A stretch of 64,000 bases of DNA. It comes from Methanobacteriota archaeon (GTDB lineage: Archaea; Halobacteriota; Methanosarcinia; Methanosarcinales; Methanosarcinaceae). The first letter of the stretch is position 1. Every line of letters begins with the position of its first letter. The notes below the pieces were generated by a model. It had not been told where the DNA came from, did not search any database, and was given only the letters and a program-made list of their open reading frames with translations. The stretch covers positions 1 to 64,000 of the forward strand of contig JAEWQJ010000009.1 in assembly GCA_023399215.1 (NCBI GenBank). The letters are read 5' to 3'. The translations under genes were made by a program, and so were the position numbers. This document shows positions 53,439-61,366 of the stretch, piece by piece.

Positions 53439-54023
53439 TTGAAAGCTCTGGTTATTATAGATATGACTAATGATTTCGTATATGAGACCTACGAACATGA
53501 AGGAACGTTATATGAGGGAAAACTTGTAGCCCCTATGGCAAAGGCAATTGTTGACAAAATAGCCAGGCTAACAATAAAGGTAGTAAAAGGGAAAACAGTC
53601 AGTGTTATCAGGATTCCGAAGGATCACCTAAATGCCTTTATGAACCCCGAACTCGAACTGAAAGCTGCAGAGTTGGGAATCGATGAGGTATTCATGACAG
53701 GTCTGGTTGAGGAAGTCTGCATATACGTTAATAGCCTTGGTTTCCTTGAAAGAGGCTTTCGAACAAATATCGTAAAAGGTTGTACTGCACCTTTTGATGA
53801 AGAAAAAGGAAGAGAAGCCTTTAGCGAACTTACGGGATGCGGAGCAAAAATGGTTGATGATATTCCTGAAGACATAAAGGTTATCCTGCTCCTCGAAGAC
53901 GAACACGATGAAAATTCCGAAGAAATAAAGTCAGGAGAATGGCCACCCCACAATATGAAAGGAACCCCTGGGGCTATGACCGTAAAGACAATTAGGAATG
54001 TGCTTGAGGGAAGGTATAGTTAA
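53439..54023 (+). CDS. Cysteine hydrolase (isochorismatase/nicotinamidase family) with permuted domain order
   Basis: A 194-residue protein starting at TTG 53439, with GGTGA five bases upstream. It has all the usual elements of the family but in an unusual order. Asp8 (VIIDMTNDFV) is at the N-terminus. The lysine strand VIRIPKDHLNAF (Lys61) and the catalytic cysteine strand TGLVEEVCIYVNSL (Cys94) follow immediately. The metal-binding block DEHDEN (Asp155, His157) with EWPPHNMKGTPGA, which normally lies between the Asp and Lys segments, is at residues 147-180. It is a rearranged gene that may still fold, or a decayed one. Family members hydrolyse nicotinamide, isochorismate or similar compounds. 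Confidence 0.75.
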   Translation: MKALVIIDMTNDFVYETYEHEGTLYEGKLVAPMAKAIVDKIARLTIKVVKGKTVSVIRIPKDHLNAFMNPELELKAAELGIDEVFMTGLVEEVCIYVNSLGFLERGFRTNIVKGCTAPFDEEKGREAFSELTGCGAKMVDDIPEDIKVILLLEDEHDENSEEIKSGEWPPHNMKGTPGAMTVKTIRNVLEGRYS

Positions 54024-54773
54024 GTAAACAGAAATACTCCAGATGCTCTACAGAGAAAAGTCTCTGGCTTTCTCTTTACCTAGTTAGATATATTGAGAGA
54101 GTCACATTCGATTATTCTCTTTTTAATTACTAGTGCATCGATTCCAAAGTATGTCCAAAATGAATTTTTTGAAAACCATATAGATGTAAAGATGGTTCCC
54201 AATATATTTTCCAAAATAATTTTTATTTAAACGTTTTTATAAAACATTCCGTACGAAGGTCTAGGCCATCGTTCGTAGCCAGATGATTAAATATATTCAG
54301 GAATATTTTCTAAATAATTATAGTAAGTAAAATGACTACTCTACGTTAGCACCTCTTTGATAACTGTTTGATTATTTTTTATTCGATGTTTCAGATCTGT
54401 GACATAGAGAGACTTCCGTGATATATGGAAGGATGTGGAGTTCTCTATCCCGAAAGAGCACATGTCCAAGAGATATTTTAAAATAAAACAAAAAGTGTAA
54501 CATTTTAAATTTATAAATATGGCTATTGATATTGTTTTAGATAGGCTAAATAGTTACTAAAAATTAAATTCTAATCTAAAATTCCAAATAATTATATTCA
54601 TCGTTCCTAATAATATAATGAATTATGTATAAAAATACAATAAATTGGATATTTTATTATTCATTTTGTAGTATAATATTAAAATTATATTAATAAAGTT
54701 ATTTCAAAACTTAAAGCTTATTCCCTCGAGTTATCATTATTTCAAACTGTTGGGTTATGATGGGGAGAAAGAT
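54024..54773. other. AT-rich intergenic region, 750 bases
   Basis: Strongly AT-rich sequence upstream of the protease-nuclease gene. No repeats of note and no gene recognised. The contrast with the GC-richer gene that follows marks the border of an acquired segment. Confidence 0.45.
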
Positions 54774-56708
54774 ATGTTTGAAAATGCCCGAGAAGAGCAA
54801 CAGAGGAATGCCTCTGAAAGGTATTATGCCCGAAAAGAAGAGAAACAGAGAAAAGCCTCTGAAAGGTATTATATACGACAAAAAACCGCTGAAGTGGAGC
54901 GGCCAGGCGAAAGGTTCAGGCGCGAAATCATCAGTCCCTTGATAGAGGCACAACCCATAGAGAGACGACTGATCTTTCTTGAACCAAATGATAACCTAGC
55001 TCTGGAGAGGATCGTAGGAAAGAGCGATCTTGTCGATATCTCCTATCTGGAACTTGGACTGCTCGCGGCCAGACCAGTTTGCAGGATACAGGTCGTGAAC
55101 ATCTTCGGCAGACCAGAAGGTTACGGCACAGGTTTTCTTGTTGGCCCAAATCTGCTGCTAACGAATAACCATGTACTCGATACAGAAGAGCTGGCAAGGA
55201 AGAGTTTTGCAGAGTTCGAATTTGAACAGGATATAAACGGTCGAAAAAAGAGATCAAAGTCCTTTGACCTGCGACCCGACGAGGTTTTCGTCACCGATCC
55301 GGACATGGACTTCACATTTGTATCCGTGGCTCCCATTGCCACAGAAGGAACAGAGCTTACCGATTACGGATTACTGCGTCTCGTGGAAGACACCGGCAAG
55401 GTCCGAACCGGCGAATACGTCTCCATTATTCAGCATCCTGAGGGCGGTCTCAAACATTGCTGCCTGCGGGAGAACGAAGTTGTAGATATCTTCGATGACT
55501 GGCTGCACTATCTTACCGACACTCAATGCGGAGCCTCAGGCTCGCCCGTGTTCAACGACCAGTGGCTGGTTGTGGGCCTGCATCACTCAGGAGTGCCGAT
55601 GAAAGATGCTCAGGGTAACATCCTCAAGACAGACGGTCAGCCCTATCGAGAAGGCATCGATGATCCCAGTACCATTGCCTGGGTGGCCAATGAGGGCGTG
55701 CGCATCAGCCGCATCTTCCAGGCACTGGAGTCACGCAGTGAGAACGAGCCGATGGTGGCAGAAGCTCTGAGAAGGCTTCGCAGCCATGGCACCGGTCCGG
55801 TCGGACCTGCGGTCATAACCGCCCCAAAACCCATCCCCGATGCAGTAATGGAGCTGGGTAAACTGCCCATGGAACATTACAGCCTGGCAGATGGATACAA
55901 CCCCTATTTCCTGGGTTCTCTGTACCATCTGCCGCTTCCCAAACTGGCCGATAATCTCCAGTCTAAAGTCGCAACGCTCAAGGATGGAGGTAAGATTCTC
56001 ACTTATCTGCACTTTTCAATTGTGATGAATGCCGATCGAAGGCTGGCCTTCTATACCGCGGCAAATATTGACGGCAAGAAACTGGAGAAGATCAAACGCA
56101 CCCGCGACAAATGGTACTTTGATCCGCGTCTAGACCAGAAATATCAGGCTGGACCCAAATTGTATGCAGACAATCCACTTGACCGCGGACATCTGGTTCG
56201 CCGGCTGGACCCCTGCTGGGGGCCAAATGCCAGGGACGCGGGAGAGGATACATTTCATTTTACTAACTGTTCACCTCAGCACAAGCGCCTCAACCAGCAT
56301 GATTGGCTTGAAGTCGAAGACTACATACTGAAAACCGCAGATAATGCCAATGCGCAGATATCGGTATTCACCGGTCCTGTCTTCCGCGAAGACGATATGA
56401 TTTACCGCAATGAGTACCTCCTGCCTGCCGATTTTTGGAAGGTGGTGGTATTCGTCAATAAGAGCGGGAAGTTCGGCGCCACTGCCTATCTGCGAACGCA
56501 GAAGAATTATTTGGAGAGCAGGGAGTTCTTCGACGATGAGTTCAAGACCTGGCAAGTACCGGTAGTGCAGGTTGAAGCGCTGACCGGCATATCATTTGGC
56601 TTACCTAAAGATGCCGATCCTATGGCCCGGGCAGCAGCCGGAAGGGGTCTGGAAAGCCAGAGGAGCAATATCCGGAGGATTCGCTCTGCTGCGGACATAA
56701 TGCTCTGA
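54774..56708 (+). CDS. Trypsin-like serine protease fused to an EndoG-type (NUC1) nuclease
   Basis: A 644-residue protein from ATG 54774, which has GGGGAG six bases upstream; a TTG at 54750 is the other choice. Residues 1-50 are a charged repeat (ASERYYARKEEKQRK). Residues ~95-320 are a trypsin/V8-like protease with triad His133 (LLTNNHVLD), Asp179 (DPDMDFTFV) and Ser255 (CGASGSPVF). Residues ~365-640 are a DNA/RNA non-specific endonuclease with the DRGHLVRRLDPCWG motif (470-483) and FTNCSPQHKRLNQ. No signal peptide is visible. Such fusions are seen in defence-type loci, where the protease may activate the nuclease; that is inference. Clearly GC-richer than its surroundings. Its 3' end is duplicated at 59686. 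Confidence 0.88.
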   Translation: MFENAREEQQRNASERYYARKEEKQRKASERYYIRQKTAEVERPGERFRREIISPLIEAQPIERRLIFLEPNDNLALERIVGKSDLVDISYLELGLLAARPVCRIQVVNIFGRPEGYGTGFLVGPNLLLTNNHVLDTEELARKSFAEFEFEQDINGRKKRSKSFDLRPDEVFVTDPDMDFTFVSVAPIATEGTELTDYGLLRLVEDTGKVRTGEYVSIIQHPEGGLKHCCLRENEVVDIFDDWLHYLTDTQCGASGSPVFNDQWLVVGLHHSGVPMKDAQGNILKTDGQPYREGIDDPSTIAWVANEGVRISRIFQALESRSENEPMVAEALRRLRSHGTGPVGPAVITAPKPIPDAVMELGKLPMEHYSLADGYNPYFLGSLYHLPLPKLADNLQSKVATLKDGGKILTYLHFSIVMNADRRLAFYTAANIDGKKLEKIKRTRDKWYFDPRLDQKYQAGPKLYADNPLDRGHLVRRLDPCWGPNARDAGEDTFHFTNCSPQHKRLNQHDWLEVEDYILKTADNANAQISVFTGPVFREDDMIYRNEYLLPADFWKVVVFVNKSGKFGATAYLRTQKNYLESREFFDDEFKTWQVPVVQVEALTGISFGLPKDADPMARAAAGRGLESQRSNIRRIRSAADIML

Positions 56709-56741
56709 TACGATTACTTGATGGTTGTTGCCCCGGATTAC

Positions 56742-56855
56742 AATGAAGTACAGTCTTAGCAATGAAGTACAGTCTTAGCAATGGAGTACAGTCTTAGCAA
56801 TGATGTACAGTCTTAGCAATGAAGTATAGTCTTAGCAATGAAGTACAGTCTTAGC
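56742..56855. repeat. Six tandem 19-base repeats
   Basis: AATGAAGTACAGTCTTAGC starts at 56742, 56761, 56780, 56799, 56818 and 56837. In the second long repeat (about 59925-59950) only one diverged unit is present, so the array expanded after the duplication or collapsed in one copy. Confidence 0.9.
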
Positions 56856-56873
56856 AATGAATTAACAGGGCTC

Positions 56874-56906
56874 AAGCCGACAAGCCGTTTTTTTACGTGT
56901 CGGCTT
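56874..56906 (+). terminator. Hairpin with T tract after the protease-nuclease gene
   Basis: AAGCCGACA (56874-56882) pairs with TGTCGGCTT (56898-56906); the loop contains seven T. Copied at 59964-59995 in the second repeat, with the stem fully conserved. Confidence 0.6.
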
Positions 56907-56974
56907 CACTTCATTTTGCGGGAAAGCTCAATGATTGGTCTTTTTTCTCTGGGTTTATAAAAAATATTATTAAT

Positions 56975-57104
56975 GAGCCTATTCCAAAAGCCACTATATT
57001 ATCAATAGTTGGGAATTTTCAGAATCGTTTTCATGATCTTGAGCTTGATTGATTATTCAAAATACAAGGCCCAAGAAGCAAATTTTAAGTTTTGGGATCA
57101 GCTC
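56975..57104. mobile_element. 130-base MITE-like inverted-repeat element, copy 1
   Basis: Left end GAGCCTATTCCAAAA (56975-56989) and right end TTTTGGGATCAGCTC (57090-57104) are imperfect inverted repeats. The inside is non-coding. A second copy of exactly 130 bases is at 60075-60204. A similar end (GAGCCTATCCTGAAACTCAAAA) occurs at 47721. Confidence 0.6.
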
Positions 57105-57261
57105 ATAAATTAAACAGAAGATTAGGTATTAACTTCTGAATATACCAGAAAAAATAGAAATAGGAAGTAATGGAATTATAGATCAATTCCTGAACTGTAA
57201 ATTTGAAGTTATATTTAGATCAATTCCTGAACTACAAATTTGAAGCTATATTTTTACATTC

Positions 57262-58317
57262 TTAAGTATATGCTTTCTTAATGATTTTTGTAAGCTCGTC
57301 TCTGTCAATTAAACCTATACTATTCGCTTTAGCTAATTCAATTGCAGAATTTGTAAAATAGTTATTCGTAACTACCAAACCTTCAGTACATTTGTATAAA
57401 GCTTTAGATGCTACAACTTCCTGTACTGCTTTATTTGAAACTTTACTTGAATACCGTTTAACTTGAACAGCAATTTTTGTCCCATTTTTTGATAAAATAA
57501 GATCTGCACCTTGATCGCCTGTTCTTTTGGTCCCCTTTACTGAATATCCTAAGTTTTCAAAAACAGACTTCAAAAAGTTTTCAAAATCCTCACCTGCCAT
57601 CACATCTATCTTAGTTAATGTTGCATTTATATCTCTTGACCTGCTTATTTTGGGTCTTTCTCGCTTTAACCATTTTGAGAACCATCTAAATAAATTCATC
57701 CCGGAGACATTTATCTTAGCTGGTCCTGGATTTATATCTCTTGGCCTGTTTATTTTTAGTTTCTTTTGTTCTACCCCTTTTTCTAACCCTTTTTTGAATC
57801 CTTTCAAAAAATTCTTCCAGGCAACCTCTGAACGTCTTATTTGTTCTTCAGGATTCCACAAAAAAGCAAAATTTAACAATATAATTGTCATCAAAAGGAA
57901 AAATATACCCATTATCGGAGTGCCTACTATGGTCAATAACCCAAAGATAAAACTAACCGATGCTACAATAAGATAACCTATATACAAGACAAGGTGTGAA
58001 AACTTTGGTTGCGGTGGAGCTATTAGAGTACCAATTTCCAATTTAAAAATAGAAATTGCAATTAAAAAGCAGATGAAACTCCCTAAAAAGAATCCTTCTG
58101 ATAACATACTTAAGCTTGCAAATATAAATATTGACCCTATAAAAAAATAAATAAATTTCCGGAAAATATTTGAAAACTTGGGTTTTTGTGGGGGCACAGA
58201 AGTACTAAATATTGGGGAATCTGCTATAGTATTATCTTCTGATGAAATTGGTACTGTACTCACATCTGATGGGGTTGTTAGAGTACTTTTATCTACAACT
58301 GACGAAGAATCTTCCAT
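57262..58317 (-). CDS. Membrane-anchored Mrr-like restriction endonuclease
   Basis: A 351-residue protein. Residues ~45-80 and ~105-155 hold about four hydrophobic helices (FIYFFIGSIFIFASLSMLSEG; LVLYIGYLIVASVSFIFGLLTIVG). Two similar linkers with N-[AP]-[GT]-[PL]-[AT]-K-I follow. The C-terminal 110 residues are a PD-(D/E)xK nuclease of the Mrr_cat group: MAGEDFENFLKSVFENLGYSV, RTGDQGADLILSKNGTKIAVQVKRY, and LVVTNNYFTNSAIELAKANSIGLIDRDEL. Mrr enzymes cut methylated DNA. The membrane anchor suggests cleavage of DNA entering the cell. It lies inside the long direct repeats, divergent from the methyltransferase. Confidence 0.83.
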   Translation of the reverse strand: MEDSSSVVDKSTLTTPSDVSTVPISSEDNTIADSPIFSTSVPPQKPKFSNIFRKFIYFFIGSIFIFASLSMLSEGFFLGSFICFLIAISIFKLEIGTLIAPPQPKFSHLVLYIGYLIVASVSFIFGLLTIVGTPIMGIFFLLMTIILLNFAFLWNPEEQIRRSEVAWKNFLKGFKKGLEKGVEQKKLKINRPRDINPGPAKINVSGMNLFRWFSKWLKRERPKISRSRDINATLTKIDVMAGEDFENFLKSVFENLGYSVKGTKRTGDQGADLILSKNGTKIAVQVKRYSSKVSNKAVQEVVASKALYKCTEGLVVTNNYFTNSAIELAKANSIGLIDRDELTKIIKKAYT

Positions 58318-58684
58318 TTTTTAGTCCTCTTTATAAAAAGTAACAATGAAAATAGTGTTTTTATCCCAAAATTGTTTCATTTTACAGAATCATCATACAT
58401 TACCAAAATGAAGCTTAAACTTACTCAACATTTAAATTTTTGCGCCGCCTACTGCTGTATCGTATATTGAACTTTCAAATGGTTTTGAATCTGCGAAATC
58501 ATTTCAGAATATAACAAATAATAAAAATAGAGAATAAATTAAAAATCTTTCTTTTTTAAAATTTATTATTATAAATATATTATATGCAATACTAATTGAA
58601 GAATCTTAAGAAACACATTGATGAAAACACAATCACTATCATGATACCACAAAAGATTTAAGAAATTATTTCTGTGAGGAGTTT
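58318..58684. other. Divergent intergenic region, 367 bases
   Basis: AT-rich, with TATA-like sequence (TTATTATAAATATATTATATG near 58563) for the methyltransferase gene. No other structure. Confidence 0.45.
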
Positions 58685-59437
58685 ATGGTAGAATCACCAA
58701 TTTTTGAGATATTTGATGGATTGCCCAGACAAGGTCCAGGTAATAACAAGTGTACTGAAAAAGCCTTTAATTTGCTTTCTCCCCTTCCTGCAGGCACTAA
58801 GATCCTTGACATTGGTTGCGGTGTGGGTATGCAGACAATACATCTTGCGAAGATCTGCAAAGACTGTCACATCACTGCAACCGACATTTACCAGCCTTTT
58901 CTGGATAAACTGATGGAAAATGCAGTTAAAGAAAGACTTGATGACAGGATTACCACGGTTTGTGCTTCCATGGATGACCTGCCTTTTGAAGCAGGAGAAT
59001 TCGACATCATCTGGTCAGAGGGTTCTATCTTTGTCATTGGTTTTGAAAAAGGACTTAGCTACTGGAAACAGTTTCTGAAAGATGAAGGTTATATAGCACT
59101 GACAGAAAGCACATGGTTCACGGATGAACCTTCTTCGGAAGTGCTTCAATTCTGGCAGGACTGTTATCCTGATATCAAGAGCATACCTGACACTGAAAAA
59201 GTTATCATGGCAGTAGGATATGATCTCATTGACCGCTTTAAACTGCCAGCTTCTACCTGGTACGATTTTTACTCCCATCTGGAAAAAAGAGTTGATGACA
59301 TCAGTGATAACTATAAAGGAAACACCGATGCAGAAACAATACTTAGTTTTAACAGAAAAGAGATAAAGATCTTCAGAGAACACCCAGATGAATATGGTTA
59401 TACGTTCTTCATTTTACAGAAGAACACAAATAAATGA
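58685..59437 (+). CDS. Class I SAM-dependent methyltransferase
   Basis: A 250-residue methyltransferase with motif I as KILDIGCGVGMQTIHLAKI, motif II ITATDIYQPFLDKL, and the post-motif region FDIIWSEGSIFVIGFEKGLSYWKQFLKDEG. It lacks a DNA-methylase NPPY/DPPY motif, so it is more likely a small-molecule methyltransferase (UbiE/arsM-like fold) than the partner of the Mrr-like endonuclease. TGAGGAG is seven bases upstream of the ATG. It is enclosed by the long direct repeats together with the endonuclease. Confidence 0.83.
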   Translation: MVESPIFEIFDGLPRQGPGNNKCTEKAFNLLSPLPAGTKILDIGCGVGMQTIHLAKICKDCHITATDIYQPFLDKLMENAVKERLDDRITTVCASMDDLPFEAGEFDIIWSEGSIFVIGFEKGLSYWKQFLKDEGYIALTESTWFTDEPSSEVLQFWQDCYPDIKSIPDTEKVIMAVGYDLIDRFKLPASTWYDFYSHLEKRVDDISDNYKGNTDAETILSFNRKEIKIFREHPDEYGYTFFILQKNTNK

Positions 59438-59685
59438 CCTGTTACTGATGAACAATTAAATGATCCAGAAACTCAAAAAGAAATCAAAGCAGCAATCAAA
59501 GAAGAATAATATCTAATATCGTATATGGGGGACTTGCTCATAACAAGCAGGTCATATCCGAATACAAATCATTTTTAATTTAATTTTTTGCTCTACTACT
59601 CGTCCTCACTTGTGCGACTTGTCAACCACATTTTTCCCAGTCTGGCAAGTTCAATGGCTTCCTTGCCTATCATGTGTTCAATCTC

Positions 59686-59891
59686 AATTATTTGGAGAGC
59701 AGGGAGTTCTTCGACGATGAGTTCAAGACCTGGCAAGTGCCGGTAGTGCAGGTTGAGACGCTGACCGGCATATCATTCGGCTTACCTAAAGATGCAGATC
59801 CTATGGCCCCCAGGCAGCAGCCGGAAGGGGTCTGGAAAGCCAGAGGAGCAATATCCGGAGGATTCGCTCTGCTGCGGACATAATGCTCTGA
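59686..59891 (+). pseudogene. 3' fragment of the protease-nuclease gene
   Basis: Repeats the last ~68 codons of the gene at 54774 (NYLESREFFDDEFKTWQVP and onward). After GLPKDADPMA it has two extra bases (CCCCCAGG for CCCGGG), breaking the frame before the old stop TGA at 59889-59891. It has no 5' part. Confidence 0.88.
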
Positions 59892-60074
59892 TACGATTAC
59901 TTGATGGTTGTTGCCCCGAATTAGACAATGAAGCACAGTTTTAACAATGAATTAACAGGGCTCAAGCCGACAGGCCGTTTTTTGCGTGTCGGCTTCACTT
60001 CATTTTGCGGGCAAGCTCAATGATTGATCTTTTTTCTCTGAGTTTATAAAAAGAAAATTTTATTTTATTACTAA

Positions 60075-60204
60075 GAGCCTATCCCAAAAGCCACTTTACT
60101 CTTAATCGTTGGGAATTCTCAGAATTGTTTTCATGATCATGAGCTCGATTGATTATTCAAAATACGATGTCTAAGAAGCAAATTTCAAGTATTGGGATGA
60201 ACTC
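60075..60204. mobile_element. 130-base MITE-like element, copy 2
   Basis: Ends GAGCCTATCCCAAAA and TATTGGGATGAACTC. Same length and orientation as copy 1 at 56975-57104. Confidence 0.55.
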
Positions 60205-60235
60205 TAACAGTAATTGTCGGACAGCCTGTAAAAGT

Positions 60236-60275
60236 CGGGGGTATTCGTGACCCTCTGCGCTACTTTGTAATAAAA
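60236..60275. repeat. Half copy of the nested hairpin element
   Basis: GGGGGTATTCGTGACCCTCT followed by GCGC and GTAATAAA matches the right half of element B at 2011-2044. The left half is missing. Confidence 0.5.
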
Positions 60276-60277
60276 TT

Positions 60278-61366
60278 TTAGTGTTCATTGGTAATAAATT
60301 GTTTGTCACAAAATGGACAGGCACTAATAGTATAAATGTTTTCAGCTATTCTTTTTGAATTTTCTATTAAGTCTAAAGGATCTGCTCCTTCCGATATTCT
60401 GTTAATTATTGTTTTAAAGTCTTGTTCCGAAACATTATACATACATCCTCTAGCACCTTCATAGTAGCATTTAAAAGCTGAGAGTAACTGGCCAAACTTT
60501 AATGCCTCTTGAATCTTTTTTTCATCAGCGTTTAGAAATCCTTCTCTTCCTTTTTTTCCAAGAATATGAACGATTCCCGCTGTACACCAATCGCCAGCAC
60601 CTGTTGTGTCTTTTACTTTTGTAACTGGATAAGCTTGGATCCTTTTCCATTCACCTTTTAAATTTTTATATCCATTGAATCTGTATACGAGTCCTTCTTC
60701 ATCAAGAGTTTCTATCTCCAAAGGAATATTTTTATCCTCAAGTATAGCTTTAAAATGTCCAAGTCTTTCTCTAGAATATTTTACAATATCGGCAATTTCT
60801 ATACAGTTAAGGAACACCTTTTCATTAGTTATTCCTGAGGGTTCAAAAACTATAAGTGCGCCATCTTTTTTACTTTTTGTCGCGAGTTCAAGTGTACTTT
60901 TCCGGATTCGATCGAAGTAAAATACTTTAGATACTGGAATTTCCTCACTTATTTTCCTAACTTTATTCAAAGGAAGTGACTTATATTTTGGAAATCTCAG
61001 TTTACAATAGGGACATTTCCATTCAAAGCGATGCCAAGGTTTCCCTTTATTGTTTGTTCCAAACTTCTCTATAATAATCGGGGTATTCCCACTCTCACTT
61101 CTATAAACAAAATTAGTTTTAACTTTCCATTTTTCTAAATCATTCAACAGTTTTTCAGCTGCAGAATCATCTCTCAAATAAGCTATTGGATAAGATTCCC
61201 AGTTTAAATAAGAAAGAACTGTTAAAACATTACCACAAGAGCCACCAGCTAATATTTCTGCTTCTGGATTGTTATTATCTTTAATTATGACATCTAACGC
61301 GACAAGCCCTGTTCCTACACATATTGGTTTTTTTTCTTCTTTTTTAAACCATTCATTATGAGTCAT
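60278..61366 (-). CDS. PfkB-family kinase with split CxxC pairs (third gene of terminal operon)
   Basis: A 362-residue ribokinase-fold protein. N-terminal motif CVGTGLVALDVII, the first signature ILAGGSCGNVLTVLSYL, and the catalytic DTTGAGDWCTAG (Asp259 as base) are intact, so it should phosphorylate a sugar or nucleoside. Two additions are unusual: FEWKCPYCKLRF (Cys118, Cys121), inserted where the substrate lid is, and the C-terminal ISACPFCDKQF (Cys350, Cys353). The four cysteines could form one zinc ribbon. Its start overlaps the preceding gene by 11 bases, so the two are translationally coupled. It is probably not a housekeeping kinase. Confidence 0.82.
   Translation of the reverse strand: MTHNEWFKKEEKKPICVGTGLVALDVIIKDNNNPEAEILAGGSCGNVLTVLSYLNWESYPIAYLRDDSAAEKLLNDLEKWKVKTNFVYRSESGNTPIIIEKFGTNNKGKPWHRFEWKCPYCKLRFPKYKSLPLNKVRKISEEIPVSKVFYFDRIRKSTLELATKSKKDGALIVFEPSGITNEKVFLNCIEIADIVKYSRERLGHFKAILEDKNIPLEIETLDEEGLVYRFNGYKNLKGEWKRIQAYPVTKVKDTTGAGDWCTAGIVHILGKKGREGFLNADEKKIQEALKFGQLLSAFKCYYEGARGCMYNVSEQDFKTIINRISEGADPLDLIENSKRIAENIYTISACPFCDKQFITNEH

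Larger units (their letters stand above)
56505..57107. repeat. Long direct repeat, copy 1
   Basis: Starts in the last ~68 codons of the nuclease (AATTATTTGGAGAGC) and continues through the terminator-like hairpin and the MITE-like element. It is repeated at 59686-60207 with few changes. The two copies enclose the Mrr-like endonuclease and methyltransferase genes. Confidence 0.88.
56709..57261. other. Intergenic region, 553 bases
   Basis: Holds the 19-base tandem array, the hairpin and the 130-base inverted-repeat element listed separately. Two copies of GATCAATTCCTGAACTRYAAATTTGAAG follow at 57181-57245. Confidence 0.6.
59686..60207. repeat. Long direct repeat, copy 2
   Basis: Same orientation as 56505-57107 and about 3.2 kb downstream. 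It is shorter because it has one 19-base unit instead of six. It ends with the MITE-like element. Confidence 0.88.
59438..60277. other. Intergenic region with duplicated debris, 840 bases
   Basis: 59438-59505 reads on as QLNDPETQKEIKAAIKEE, perhaps a decayed tail. 59600-59680 on the minus strand encodes MIGKEAIELARLGKMWLTSR, an unrecognised fragment. The second long repeat, hairpin, MITE copy and nested-hairpin half follow. Confidence 0.5.

Noticed and set aside
58685..59437. Methyltransferase as modification partner of the Mrr-like endonuclease
   Set aside because: No DNA-methylase catalytic motif (NPPY/DPPY or Cys5 type) is visible, and Mrr enzymes usually need no partner.
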